From positions 1 to 18,179 of the forward strand of contig JAFRLP010000493.1 in NCBI GenBank assembly GCA_017431185.1: a stretch of DNA of 18,179 nucleotides, in the 5' to 3' direction. A program made the position numbers and the translations under genes. The notes below the pieces were generated by a model that did not search any database, was not told where the DNA came from, and was given only the letters and a program-made list of their open reading frames with translations. Source of the stretch: Victivallales bacterium (lineage in GTDB: Bacteria > Verrucomicrobiota > Lentisphaeria > Oligosphaerales > Oligosphaeraceae). This document shows, one piece after another, positions 1-7,550 of this stretch. Position 1 is the stretch's first letter; each line of letters begins with the position of its first letter.

Positions 1-131
1 AGGGGCACCCCAGGGGGGAGGCCCGGGGGGGGCAAAAAGGATTTTTTAGGGGGCTTTCCACCCCCTAGACCACGCGAAGGACTAGCAAATTCATACTTTG
101 TTTACTCACTAAAAAAAGGAGCTGAAAATTA
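1..131. other. Contig edge and leader of the first gene
   Basis: No gene is visible here. The first 70 bases are dominated by runs of G, C and T, unlike anything else in the window, and look like an assembly edge or a poorly resolved structured region. Bases 70-131 are more AT-rich and end in a purine-rich ribosome binding site (AAAGGAG, about 115-121) placed about 10 bases before the ATG at 132. A promoter may lie in 85-115, but I cannot identify convincing -35 and -10 boxes. Confidence 0.5.
47..67. repeat. Perfect 7-bp inverted repeat, TAGGGGG/CCCCCTA
   Basis: TAGGGGG (47-53) and CCCCCTA (61-67) flank a 7-base spacer and could form a GC-rich hairpin. A T6 run lies before the stem, not after it, and no T run follows on either strand, so it does not fit an intrinsic terminator. 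It sits in the doubtful first 70 bases and could partly be an assembly artefact. Confidence 0.35.
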
Positions 132-1136
132 ATGGCATTGTTCGACACAAACGAGTTTGATCCGAAGTTTTACGATGCGACCACTTCAATCGACAAAGAG
201 GAAATGCGCTGGAGCGTCAAGGAAAACACGATGCGGGAGGCAATAGGCGACCTGGAGGAGGGGAAGCAGACGCATTTTGTCACTTGCGCCAGTTGGAGCA
301 TGTACGAACTGCTCAACTACGTTCTGAGGCACCACGGGCTGAAGGGCAGCGACGTTGACATCTTCACATGGAACCTGGGGCTTTCTGCGGTCCACAGCTT
401 CATAAAGCTGAAGGAGGATGGCTACATTCGCCGTTTTCGCGTGCTTTGCCATTCGACGATGCAGAGATTTGTGGCGGATGCCCTGGCGGTATTGGACCAA
501 TACGCAGACACGATTGTCTTGTATCCAAACCACGCGAAAGGGTTTCTAATCAACTGCAATGGCAAGCTGGTAACGTCGATTTCCAGTGCCAATTTCAACA
601 ACAACCCGCAGATTGAGGCGGGCGTCATCACGCTTGACAAGACGGTTTATCAGATGCACTACAAATGGCTTAACCTGCTCTACGAGAGGCGAGAGCTGCT
701 TGCAAACCAGTTGATTGCACCAATCCAGGAGCGCACGGAGCCTGAAAGCGGTCCCGTCCTGTTCATTGTCAGGGGCCTGGCGGGAAGCGGTAAAAGCACG
801 ATGGCGCGAAGCATGGCGGATGAAGTGTACAGCAATGATGATTTCTTCATAAATTCAGAGGGGAAATACATTTACAACAAGGCTGGCATAAAGAACGCAC
901 GCGCCCAATGCTTCAACAACGTCAAGACGGCGATGGAAAATGGTGTGAGAAAGATTGCAGTTGCCAACACGTTTTCAGCGGAGCCCGACATAGCGGAATA
1001 CCAGGAACTTGCGAGCAAATACGGCTACATTTGCCATGTTTGCACTGTCGAGAACCGCCACAACGGGCGCAACATCCACGGCGTTGAGGAAAAGGCGATT
1101 GAGGACATGAGGAAAAGATTCAGGGTGATGCTATGA
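132..1136 (+). CDS. PLD-like (HKD) domain fused to polynucleotide-kinase-like P-loop domain
   Basis: 334 aa, two domains. Residues about 35-180 resemble the phospholipase D/nuclease superfamily: one HxK motif (H134, K136) followed by SSAN at 151-154 and a conserved-looking N-N-P-Q-I-E stretch. The usual Asp of HxKx4D is Asn141. Only one HKD motif is present, so activity would need a dimer, as in Nuc-type enzymes. Residues about 207-334 are an AAA_33/N4BP2-like kinase domain: Walker A GLAGSGKST (215-223), NDDFF (235-239; an Asp here is the expected general base in T4-type 5'-kinases), VANTF (277-281, in place of the family's VDNTN) and RNIHGV (313-318). Such domains phosphorylate 5'-OH nucleic-acid ends; whether this one does is inference. 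The start is set by AAAGGAG about 10 bases upstream. The stop overlaps the terminase small subunit start (ATGA), so the two are probably co-translated. A DNA- or RNA-end processing or anti-defence repair role is plausible. Confidence 0.8.
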   Translation: MALFDTNEFDPKFYDATTSIDKEEMRWSVKENTMREAIGDLEEGKQTHFVTCASWSMYELLNYVLRHHGLKGSDVDIFTWNLGLSAVHSFIKLKEDGYIRRFRVLCHSTMQRFVADALAVLDQYADTIVLYPNHAKGFLINCNGKLVTSISSANFNNNPQIEAGVITLDKTVYQMHYKWLNLLYERRELLANQLIAPIQERTEPESGPVLFIVRGLAGSGKSTMARSMADEVYSNDDFFINSEGKYIYNKAGIKNARAQCFNNVKTAMENGVRKIAVANTFSAEPDIAEYQELASKYGYICHVCTVENRHNGRNIHGVEEKAIEDMRKRFRVML

Positions 1137-1423
1137 CGGAAGAGCAGATAGAGGTGTTCAGAAACTGCGGGGGCGCAGAGATGCCCCTGGAAGAAAGCTG
1201 CATGATAGCGGAATGCACGATGGAGGAGTTTGCGGAGTGCGAGGAGGCGCAGAACGCCTACAGGGCCGAGCAGCTAAAGACCAAGTTGAAGATAAGGCAG
1301 ACGGTCATAAAGCTGGCAAAGGAGGGCGTTCCGAAGTGCATCCAGATTTACCACGAGAACTATGCGGCCGACGTTTTGCCGATTCCAGACGACGAAGACG
1401 ATGAAGACGAGCAGGAAGATTGA
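1133..1423 (+). CDS. Terminase small subunit-like protein
   Basis: 96 aa. By position, size and character this is the DNA-recognition small subunit of the packaging motor. The first 35 or so residues look like a compact helix-turn-helix (an ESCMIA turn followed by TMEEF). A charged helical stretch about 42-65 could oligomerise. The C-terminus is an acidic tail (DDEDDEDEQED). The start ATG overlaps the previous stop as ATGA. The next gene probably starts inside the acidic-tail codons. I see no diagnostic family motif, so the call rests mainly on context directly before the large terminase. A small regulator is the alternative. Confidence 0.65.
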   Translation: MTEEQIEVFRNCGGAEMPLEESCMIAECTMEEFAECEEAQNAYRAEQLKTKLKIRQTVIKLAKEGVPKCIQIYHENYAADVLPIPDDEDDEDEQED

Positions 1424-3542
1424 GAAGTTTCTAAAAGGCACGGAAGCTGGAAAGAAAGCCAGAGAATATGCAAAGCATAGTTCATTGGTTGCAGAGCGCG
1501 TCAGAAAGCAATCGATGGCGGGACGTGACATTGGCGACCTTCCAGAGGTAAAGAATCCAGCCAGAAAGGCGCGATGCAAGGAGAGTTTGCAGGCGTTCAT
1601 CGAAGAGTACATCAGGGACGAAAACAAGTTCAACCTTCCCTGGAGTAGTCAGCATATAGAGGTTATGCGAATCATAGAAAAGGTAATCCGCAGGGGAGAC
1701 AAGTTTGCATTGGCGATGCCACGCGGAAGCGGCAAAACAAGTATCTTGGAAAAAGCCATGCTCTGGGGTGCCTTGTACGGCTGGCGAAAGTTTCTAGTGA
1801 TTATCGCTGAATCGTCAGACGCGGCATACAGCATCATGTCAACAATTAAAGAAGAAATCGAAACAAACGAGCGATTACAAGAGGATTTTCCCGAGGTTTG
1901 CTATCCAGTCAAATGCCTGGCAAGGGTTGTCCAGAGATGCCAGGGGCAGCACATCCACGGCAAGCCGACGCGAATGCAGTGGAGCGCAGGCGACCGCATC
2001 AAGTTTCCAACGGTTGAGGGGAGCGTTTGCAGTGGCACCGAGCTTGCGAGCCTGGGAATCACGGGCCAGATACGAGGGTTGAAGACCAGCGAGGACCAGC
2101 GGCCAGACATGGTGCTGATCGATGACATACAGAGCGACGAGAGCGCGGCCAGCCCCGACCAGTGCAAGAAGAGGCTTGACATAATCCGAGGGACCATTCT
2201 GGGGCTTGCGGGAGTGGGGAAGATCATAGCGGCGTTCCTAACATGCACCGTCATAAAGAAGGATGATGTTGCGGACACGCTTTTGAATCCCGAAATATCC
2301 CCAGAATGGCATGGAAAGAGATATGCACTACTTCCAAAGATGCCGACGAACAGGGAGATTTGGAATCAATATGCCGAAATCTGGAAGACGGGGCATAGGG
2401 AAGAACGTGGGAATGCGCCTGCAAACGCGTTCTATCTGGCGCACAGAGCCGAACTTGACGAAGGTGCCGAGGCGAGCTGGGAGGCCAGGTACAATCCAGA
2501 CGAAATTTCGGCCATCCAGCACGGCATGAATCTGTATATCAGCAATCCAGAGGCATTTGCGGCAGAATACCAGAACAGGCCGCTTGAAGAGGAATTGGGA
2601 GACAAGGAAAGCATAAGGCCCGAGCAGGTTCTTGCTAGGATCAGCGGCGTGGAGCGCTTCAAGGTGCCCTTCGAGTGCGACCGTTTGACCGCCTTCATCG
2701 ACGTGCAGCAGGACATGCTTTTCTACACAGTCATGGCTTTTGCCCAGGACTGGACGGCGCACGTCATCGACTACGGCGCCTATCCAGATCCAAAGAAGCA
2801 CTATTTCACCTTGAGGGACGCGGGGGTTTCGTATGTCGGCAAGGAAGGCTTCGACGCCAGCTTGCAGGAGGCGTTGGGAACCTTGACAACGCAGATACTG
2901 GGACGGAGCTACCAAAGGGAGGACGGGCTTGAGCTGGCGGTTGACCGTTGCCTGGTTGACAGCGGATGGGGCAAATCCACCATCGGAATCTACAACTTTT
3001 GTGCCAGGAGCGATTTCAGGCGCGTTTTGCTGGCCAGCAAGGGTGTCGGCATAACTGCCGACAAGAAGCCATATAACGAATACCAGCGAGGCAGGGGCGA
3101 CACAATCGGCGACTTCTGGATGATTGCCAGCAACCGCAGAAAACGGGTTGCAAGGGTGATAGAATACGACACCAACTTTGTCAAGTCGCTTTGGAGGAGC
3201 CGACTTTTGACGCCGCAGGGCATGGGCGGGAACTTCTATGTATTCGGTGAGCAGGGGAAGAAGGAGCCGCACAGGATGTTTGCGGAACAGCTAAGCGCGG
3301 AATACAGCACGCCGACGGCGGGCAGGAGCCGAAGGGTGGATGTATGGAAGGCATACCCAAACAGGGACAACCACTTTCTTGATTGTGTTGTTGGCTGCTA
3401 CGTTGCGGCCAGCGAAAGGGGCTTGAGGATGGAGGACATCGGAAGAAAAAGCGGATCCGATGGAACGGAGGAGGCAGCTCCATTGCCTGACAGGCCAGGC
3501 AGGCGCTTTTCAATTCCGCCTGAATTCCTGGTGAAAAAATGA
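1401..3542 (+). CDS. terL: Terminase large subunit (packaging ATPase-nuclease)
   Basis: 713 aa from the ATG at 1401. The ATPase domain has Walker A at 105-114 (AMPRGSGKTS) and Walker B at 237-242 (MVLIDD). The RNase-H-like nuclease domain has acidic residues in FIDVQQ (D434), LVDSGW (D520) and DNHFLDC (H658, D661); the last motif recalls lambda gpA-type terminases. It cuts concatemeric DNA and drives it through the portal. I prefer 1401 over the in-frame ATG at 1362 because the shorter overlap (23 bases with the small subunit) is more usual and the extra 13 residues look like shadow sequence. Neither start has a good Shine-Dalgarno, so initiation probably depends on translational coupling. 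An 83-base gap follows, the first in the operon. Confidence 0.95.
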   Translation: MKTSRKIEKFLKGTEAGKKAREYAKHSSLVAERVRKQSMAGRDIGDLPEVKNPARKARCKESLQAFIEEYIRDENKFNLPWSSQHIEVMRIIEKVIRRGDKFALAMPRGSGKTSILEKAMLWGALYGWRKFLVIIAESSDAAYSIMSTIKEEIETNERLQEDFPEVCYPVKCLARVVQRCQGQHIHGKPTRMQWSAGDRIKFPTVEGSVCSGTELASLGITGQIRGLKTSEDQRPDMVLIDDIQSDESAASPDQCKKRLDIIRGTILGLAGVGKIIAAFLTCTVIKKDDVADTLLNPEISPEWHGKRYALLPKMPTNREIWNQYAEIWKTGHREERGNAPANAFYLAHRAELDEGAEASWEARYNPDEISAIQHGMNLYISNPEAFAAEYQNRPLEEELGDKESIRPEQVLARISGVERFKVPFECDRLTAFIDVQQDMLFYTVMAFAQDWTAHVIDYGAYPDPKKHYFTLRDAGVSYVGKEGFDASLQEALGTLTTQILGRSYQREDGLELAVDRCLVDSGWGKSTIGIYNFCARSDFRRVLLASKGVGITADKKPYNEYQRGRGDTIGDFWMIASNRRKRVARVIEYDTNFVKSLWRSRLLTPQGMGGNFYVFGEQGKKEPHRMFAEQLSAEYSTPTAGRSRRVDVWKAYPNRDNHFLDCVVGCYVAASERGLRMEDIGRKSGSDGTEEAAPLPDRPGRRFSIPPEFLVKK

Positions 3543-3625
3543 CATTTTTCAAGGAAACGGGATTTTTTTTATCTATATTTCTTTGATAGACGCACGAAAA
3601 CGACGAAAAAGAGGAGCAGAAGGCG

Positions 3626-3832
3626 ATGGCAGAAAACACGAGTAATGAGATTGAGCGTATCGTTTTGGAGCGCATGAGTTCACCACGTCAATACGAATTG
3701 GACGGAGAGCAGATAACAAACGACACAGCCAAGGAACTGGCACAGTTGATAGCACTATACAAGAGCGTCAAGAGCGAGAAGCACAACACCTCCTTGAGAA
3801 TCAGTGTTTGCAGGGGCAACGGGACTGTATAA
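3626..3832 (+). CDS. gpW-like head-tail joining protein
   Basis: 68 aa, the same length as lambda gpW, and in the same slot between large terminase and portal. The pattern also fits: an N-terminal helix, a short beta hairpin around QYELDGEQIT (22-31), a second helix (TAKELAQLIALYKSVKSEK) and a basic/Gly tail. gpW plugs the filled capsid and lets the tail attach. The start is set by GAGGAG at 3611-3616, nine bases before ATG. The stop overlaps the portal start as TAATG. The AT-rich gap before it (3543-3625) contains a T8 run at about 3565 but no hairpin that would make a terminator. The sequence match to gpW is weak, so the call depends on size and position. Confidence 0.65.
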   Translation: MAENTSNEIERIVLERMSSPRQYELDGEQITNDTAKELAQLIALYKSVKSEKHNTSLRISVCRGNGTV

Positions 3833-5268
3833 TGGGTTTTCTACGGGACATATACCGCAGGGTCACGGGCCGCAGGACTAAAGCCAGGTACGACGCGGCG
3901 CAGACCACGAGCAGGAACGCCGAACACTGGAAATGGGCGGACAGCTTCAACGCGGACCAGAGCAACAGCCCCGAAGTGAGGGAACGCCTTAGAAATCGTG
4001 CGCGCTACGAAGTCGCCAACAACCCCTGGCTTAGCGGGCTTATCTTCCAGGTTGCCAGCGACCTTATCGGCGTGATGCCGAGGTTGCAGATCAATTCGGT
4101 AGATGAGAAGTTTTCAGGCAGGATAGAGGCCGATTTCCGCGATTGGGCGGAGGCCGTCAACTTAGGGGAGCTGCTTAGAGTGGCGTATATAACCAAGATG
4201 CGGGACGGGGAGGCCTTCATACAGCTCACCACCTGCAAGGACCTTGCCAGCCCGATTAAGCTGTTCCCAATGCTGATTGACGCTGAAAGGGTGAAGTCTC
4301 CACGGGACGACACCGACACGGACGACGACCAGCAGGCGGACGGCGTTTACTTCGACAGATTCGGGCGCCCAGTCGCCTACTCCATTTCCAAAGTCCATCC
4401 AGCGGTAAACGGCACAGGCGAATGCACGAAGGTCAAGGCGGCCTATGTCATCCATCTATACAGGCAGGAACGGCCAGAGCAGCACAGGGGAATACCAGAG
4501 ATTACAAGCGCTTTGCCGTCAATCGCCATTTTGCGTGCCTACACGAAGGCGATGCTTGAGAAAATGGAGAATAGCGCGAGCGTGGCTGGCGTGCTGAAGC
4601 CGACCAGCATGGATCTGGAGCCTGACGAACTGACGAACGCGCCGTTCACGGAATTCAACCTGCCAAGTCGAAGCTGGGTGACATTGCCACTGGGCTATGA
4701 TATGCAACAGTATCAATTGAACAACCCGACCGACAGCCAGCAGAGTTTTGCACTACAGACGAAAATCGAATGTGCCAGGTGCCTTCTTGGGACCAGGAAC
4801 ATCGTTACAGGCGACAGCACTTCCTACACATACGCCAGCGCACGGGTTGACGCGCAGAATTATGACAGGAGCCAGAGGGTTGAAAGGGGGAAGATAGAGC
4901 ATGACTGCCTGAATCGCCTTTTTTCGGCATGGTGGACGGAATACGCGCCAGGAAAGTCAGAGCCCGAGCACAGCTGGTATTTCAACGGCAGGCCGCCCAT
5001 CGACCCCGCGAAGGACGCGAATTGCGAGAAGCGGCTTTTGACCAACGGGACCCTTACATTGGCCGACGCCTGTGCACAGCAGGGGAAGGACTGGCAGCAG
5101 GTCACAAGGCAGCGTTTTGCGGAGGCCGCCTTCATACGGAAACTTGAAAAGGAATACGGCATAAGGCTTGACGAAATCGACAGCTTTACGGAGGGCGAGG
5201 CGAAGCGGCCAAGCCAGGGCGAAGCGGAAGAAGACGAAGCCAGGACGGAGAACACGGAAAATGAGTGA
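3832..5268 (+). CDS. Portal protein (lambda gpB type)
   Basis: 478 aa from the ATG in TAATG. The N-terminal block RARYEVANNPWLSGLI (about 58-73) is a hallmark of lambda-type portals (Phage_portal_2). So is the C-terminal region with SYTYASARVDAQNYDRSQR (about 331-349), where the clip and wing join. Portals form the dodecameric ring at one capsid vertex through which DNA enters and leaves and on which the connector assembles. An in-frame TTG nine codons upstream (3808) is possible but the TAATG start is far likelier. The C-terminal 35 residues are highly charged, Glu- and Lys/Arg-rich. The stop overlaps the next ATG by eight bases. Confidence 0.93.
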   Translation: MGFLRDIYRRVTGRRTKARYDAAQTTSRNAEHWKWADSFNADQSNSPEVRERLRNRARYEVANNPWLSGLIFQVASDLIGVMPRLQINSVDEKFSGRIEADFRDWAEAVNLGELLRVAYITKMRDGEAFIQLTTCKDLASPIKLFPMLIDAERVKSPRDDTDTDDDQQADGVYFDRFGRPVAYSISKVHPAVNGTGECTKVKAAYVIHLYRQERPEQHRGIPEITSALPSIAILRAYTKAMLEKMENSASVAGVLKPTSMDLEPDELTNAPFTEFNLPSRSWVTLPLGYDMQQYQLNNPTDSQQSFALQTKIECARCLLGTRNIVTGDSTSYTYASARVDAQNYDRSQRVERGKIEHDCLNRLFSAWWTEYAPGKSEPEHSWYFNGRPPIDPAKDANCEKRLLTNGTLTLADACAQQGKDWQQVTRQRFAEAAFIRKLEKEYGIRLDEIDSFTEGEAKRPSQGEAEEDEARTENTENE

Positions 5269-7132
5269 GGAAAGCGACAAGGTACCGCAGCTGTTGCAGT
5301 TTGCGGAAGGCGGCGAGCCGATTGAGGACATCGCGAAGGTCAAGGGCGTTGCGTACAGCGGAGGCGAAATCGCCCAGCCGTGGAGCGACTACAAGGTTGT
5401 AGTCGATTTGGACGGCATGGAAATCGCGGCCCAGGTGCCCATTATGTACAACCACCAGTACGAGCCAGGCTACAGGCTGGGGGAGGCGTCCATCAGGAAA
5501 ACCGCCAAAGGGCTGGAATTCACGGGCGAGATCGACACCACCACTGGCATGGGGAAGGCCCTGGTTGAGGCTGGGAAAAAGTGGAAATGGCAGGTCTCAA
5601 TAGGCGCCGAGAACCATGAGACAGACCTGGAAAGGCAGCCAGACGGCGCGACGGTAAACGGCGCGACGGTTGCCACGCCCGTTTACATCGTGCGAAAGTC
5701 GAAGCTGAGGGAAATATCGCTGGTTGCAATCGGAGCCGACGACAGGACGCACATGGAGATCATTGCAGGTTTTATGCATAGTTCAGAAAATAAAACGGCG
5801 AATCTGAAAGCGGAGGAGCCAAAAACAGAGGAGACAAACAAAATGGCAGACAAAAAGACACCCGAAAACAAGGTTGAAAATGTGGACCCAGCCCCCGACA
5901 TCACCGCCAGGCTTGAGGAAATGGGCAACACCATCGCCGCATTGAACGCCAAGCTGGAGAAGCTGGAGAAGCAGGAGGCCGTCAGGAACGAGCGCCCTGC
6001 TCCCCAGGTCATTGTCAACCATGACGACGACACCAGGGCTGGCGACATCATCACCGCAGCCCTCGAAATGGGTCTTGGCATCAAGGCCGACAGGGACACC
6101 CGAGCTAACGAAATCGCCGTCAAGCGCTACGGAGAGAACGGAATCGGCATCAGGCACGCAATTGTTGCAGCCGCCAGAATGGCGGGCTGGAACGGCGAGT
6201 ACATCACCGCTGGCAATCTGGCAGAGGCCATCAGCTATGTCAAGGCTGGCTTTGCCAATATTTCCATTCCAGGCATCCTGGGGAACGCGGCAAACAAGCG
6301 CATCGCAGCAGGTTTTACATACGTTGAGCAGGCCTGGCGCAAGATTGCGGAAATTGCCAACGTAAACGACCTCAAGGCTTTTTCCACCTACCGTCTGACC
6401 GCCAGTGGCGATTTTGCGAAAATCCCCGCAGGCGGCAGCCTGCCTGAAGGCGAGCTCAGCGAGCAGAGCTATGAGAACAAGGCGGAAACCTACGGAATGA
6501 TCATCAGCATCGATCGTACCACCATCTTGAACGACGACATGAACGGCATCCAGAAAAACCTCTTCCAGCTTGGGCGCAAGGCAGGTATCGCCCTGAACAA
6601 GGTTTTCTGGACAGCGTTCTTGAACAACTCCAGTTTCTTCAGCGCGGGCAACGGCAACATCCGCACCAGCGCGGGAGAGCTGAACGTCGCCAACCTGGGA
6701 AGCGCCGTCGCTGCCTTCAAGACGCGCAAGATCAACGGCGAGCTGGTTGGAGGCACGCCCTCCATCCTGCTTGTCCCGACAAGCCTGGAAGTCACCGCCG
6801 ACAAGCTCTACAACGATACCGAGATCATGACCACGGCCAGCAGCAAGACCATCACCACGGGCAACCCCTTCAGGGGCAAGTTCAAGCCAGTTGCCAGCGC
6901 ATATCTTGAGGACAGCGCCATTAGCGGCTACAGCGCGGACGACTACTACCTGCTTGACGACCCGATGGCTGTTCCTGCAATGCAGGTGGCATTCCTTGAC
7001 GGCAGGCAAGCACCTATCGTCGAGAGCAGCGACGCAGCGTTTGACACGCTTGGCATCCGCTATCGTGCCTATCTCGACTTCGGCTGCACACTGGCGGACA
7101 CCGCCTGCGGCATCAAGTGCGACAAGGAGTAG
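5261..7132 (+). CDS. Prohead protease-scaffold-major capsid polyprotein
   Basis: 623 aa in one open frame. Residues 1-180 are an S78-like prohead protease: candidate catalytic His65 (MYNHQYEPG), Ser113 (WQVSIGA) and an acidic residue near 151-160 (REISLVAIGAD), with the family's RLGEASIRKTAKGLEFTGEI region at 72-91. Residues about 181-215 are a charged linker. Residues 212-243 form a predicted coiled coil, a likely scaffold segment. Residues about 300-623 are an HK97-fold capsid protein resembling Mu gpT-like and planctomycete-phage capsids (DDYYLLDDP and VAFLDGRQAP near the end). The protease would cleave the linker or scaffold after prohead assembly. The ATG at 5261 overlaps the portal stop and has GGAG 10 bases upstream. 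An in-frame start 31 codons earlier (5168) would lie deep in the portal gene and is disfavoured. A strong internal start at 5843 probably makes capsid without protease. Confidence 0.9.
   Translation: MSEESDKVPQLLQFAEGGEPIEDIAKVKGVAYSGGEIAQPWSDYKVVVDLDGMEIAAQVPIMYNHQYEPGYRLGEASIRKTAKGLEFTGEIDTTTGMGKALVEAGKKWKWQVSIGAENHETDLERQPDGATVNGATVATPVYIVRKSKLREISLVAIGADDRTHMEIIAGFMHSSENKTANLKAEEPKTEETNKMADKKTPENKVENVDPAPDITARLEEMGNTIAALNAKLEKLEKQEAVRNERPAPQVIVNHDDDTRAGDIITAALEMGLGIKADRDTRANEIAVKRYGENGIGIRHAIVAAARMAGWNGEYITAGNLAEAISYVKAGFANISIPGILGNAANKRIAAGFTYVEQAWRKIAEIANVNDLKAFSTYRLTASGDFAKIPAGGSLPEGELSEQSYENKAETYGMIISIDRTTILNDDMNGIQKNLFQLGRKAGIALNKVFWTAFLNNSSFFSAGNGNIRTSAGELNVANLGSAVAAFKTRKINGELVGGTPSILLVPTSLEVTADKLYNDTEIMTTASSKTITTGNPFRGKFKPVASAYLEDSAISGYSADDYYLLDDPMAVPAMQVAFLDGRQAPIVESSDAAFDTLGIRYRAYLDFGCTLADTACGIKCDKE
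5828..5845 (+). promoter_or_regulatory. Internal ribosome binding site and start for the capsid part
   Basis: GAGGAGAC (5828-5835) stands seven bases before an in-frame ATG at 5843, inside the protease-capsid gene. The same GGAGAC...ATGGCA arrangement introduces the decoration protein (7205-7219) and the tail tube gene (8825-8840). It falls exactly in the low-complexity linker between protease and scaffold, where a gene boundary would be in phages with separate genes. Confidence 0.7.
5843..7132 (+). CDS. Nested scaffold-major capsid protein (internal start)
   Basis: 429 aa, in frame with and nested in the polyprotein; Met195 of the long form. It would hold the coiled-coil scaffold segment (about 18-49 here) and the whole capsid domain, without the protease. 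A capsid needs hundreds of capsid subunits but few proteases, so initiation here at a stronger site than the 5261 start would give the right ratio. This resembles lambda Nu3 nested in C, but with the capsid domain attached. The ribosome binding site is seen in the sequence; its use in vivo is inferred. Confidence 0.65.
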   Translation: MADKKTPENKVENVDPAPDITARLEEMGNTIAALNAKLEKLEKQEAVRNERPAPQVIVNHDDDTRAGDIITAALEMGLGIKADRDTRANEIAVKRYGENGIGIRHAIVAAARMAGWNGEYITAGNLAEAISYVKAGFANISIPGILGNAANKRIAAGFTYVEQAWRKIAEIANVNDLKAFSTYRLTASGDFAKIPAGGSLPEGELSEQSYENKAETYGMIISIDRTTILNDDMNGIQKNLFQLGRKAGIALNKVFWTAFLNNSSFFSAGNGNIRTSAGELNVANLGSAVAAFKTRKINGELVGGTPSILLVPTSLEVTADKLYNDTEIMTTASSKTITTGNPFRGKFKPVASAYLEDSAISGYSADDYYLLDDPMAVPAMQVAFLDGRQAPIVESSDAAFDTLGIRYRAYLDFGCTLADTACGIKCDKE

Positions 7133-7146
7133 TATTGACGGACAAA

Positions 7147-7176
7147 GGGGATGGCGGGCGCATGGCCCGCATCCCC
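7147..7176 (+). other. Strong GC-rich stem-loop between capsid and decoration genes
   Basis: GGGGAT (7147-7152) pairs with ATCCCC (7171-7176). After one bulged G, GCGGGC (7154-7159) pairs with GCCCGC (7165-7170). The loop is GCATG. That makes 12 base pairs with one bulge. No T run follows, so it is not a standard intrinsic terminator. It lies in the 86-base gap between the capsid stop and the next ribosome binding site, where an mRNA-stability or processing element for the abundant capsid message would make sense. Confidence 0.6.
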
Positions 7177-7218
7177 AACGATTGAAAGACACCATCATCA
7201 AATAGGAGACAAGTAAAA

Positions 7219-7533
7219 ATGGCACACTACGTCGGAAACGCGGAAACAATCACAGTGACCGCCGCGAAGAACCTTGAAGCGGGCGAGCCCGTCAAGGTTG
7301 CGGACAACTTCTACGGCATCCCCCATTGCCCAGCCGTCAGCGGCGGCCTGGTTGCATTGCAGGTTGAAGGCGTCTATGAGTTTGTTGCTGGTGCAAACGT
7401 ATCTGCTGGGGCGACCGTCTATGTCACATCTTCAGGAACGGTCAACGTCACCAGCGCGGCGGGCACGGCAATCGGCAAGAACCTTGTGGCAGTCACCAGC
7501 GGCGGCATCGCGAAAGTGCTGCTGAATCGCTAG
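7219..7533 (+). CDS. Capsid decoration protein-like (DUF2190 type)
   Basis: 104 aa, Gly/Ala/Val/Thr-rich and almost entirely beta strand by pattern, with the VTAAKNLEAGEPVKV opening (about 13-27) and a GAYVTSSGTV-like strand pair typical of DUF2190 proteins. In many phages that family follows the capsid gene and acts as capsid cement or decoration, the job done by lambda gpD. GGAGAC at 7205-7210, eight bases before ATG, gives a strong start like the internal capsid start and tail tube gene. A high-copy virion protein fits. The family call is from recognition of pattern and position, not from a search. Confidence 0.7.
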   Translation: MAHYVGNAETITVTAAKNLEAGEPVKVADNFYGIPHCPAVSGGLVALQVEGVYEFVAGANVSAGATVYVTSSGTVNVTSAAGTAIGKNLVAVTSGGIAKVLLNR

Positions 7534-7550
7534 AAGGGAGAACAGTGGGC

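Noticed and set aside
2328..3272. 314-codon open frame on the minus strand
   Set aside because: Lies fully opposite the large terminase nuclease region, where conserved motifs are on the + strand; no ribosome site or recognisable product.
3539..3586. 15-codon ORF overlapping the terminase stop (ATGA)
   Set aside because: Too short to support. It consists largely of Phe and Leu from a T-rich stretch and does not reach the next gene.
3543..3625. Promoter or terminator in the AT-rich gap with a T8 run
   Set aside because: No hairpin precedes the T run, and the best -10-like TATATT has no -35-like box at acceptable spacing. Unsupported on sequence alone.
7151..7216. 21-codon ORF starting MAGAWPASP within the capsid-decoration gap
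   Set aside because: The start abuts its only purine run with no spacing and lies in the stem of the hairpin; it lacks overlap junctions like those of real genes.
5783..7249. 488-codon open frame on the minus strand
   Set aside because: It lies opposite the protease-capsid gene, whose product is clearly recognisable. It has no ribosome site or family-like protein pattern and is explained by the codon bias of the + strand gene.
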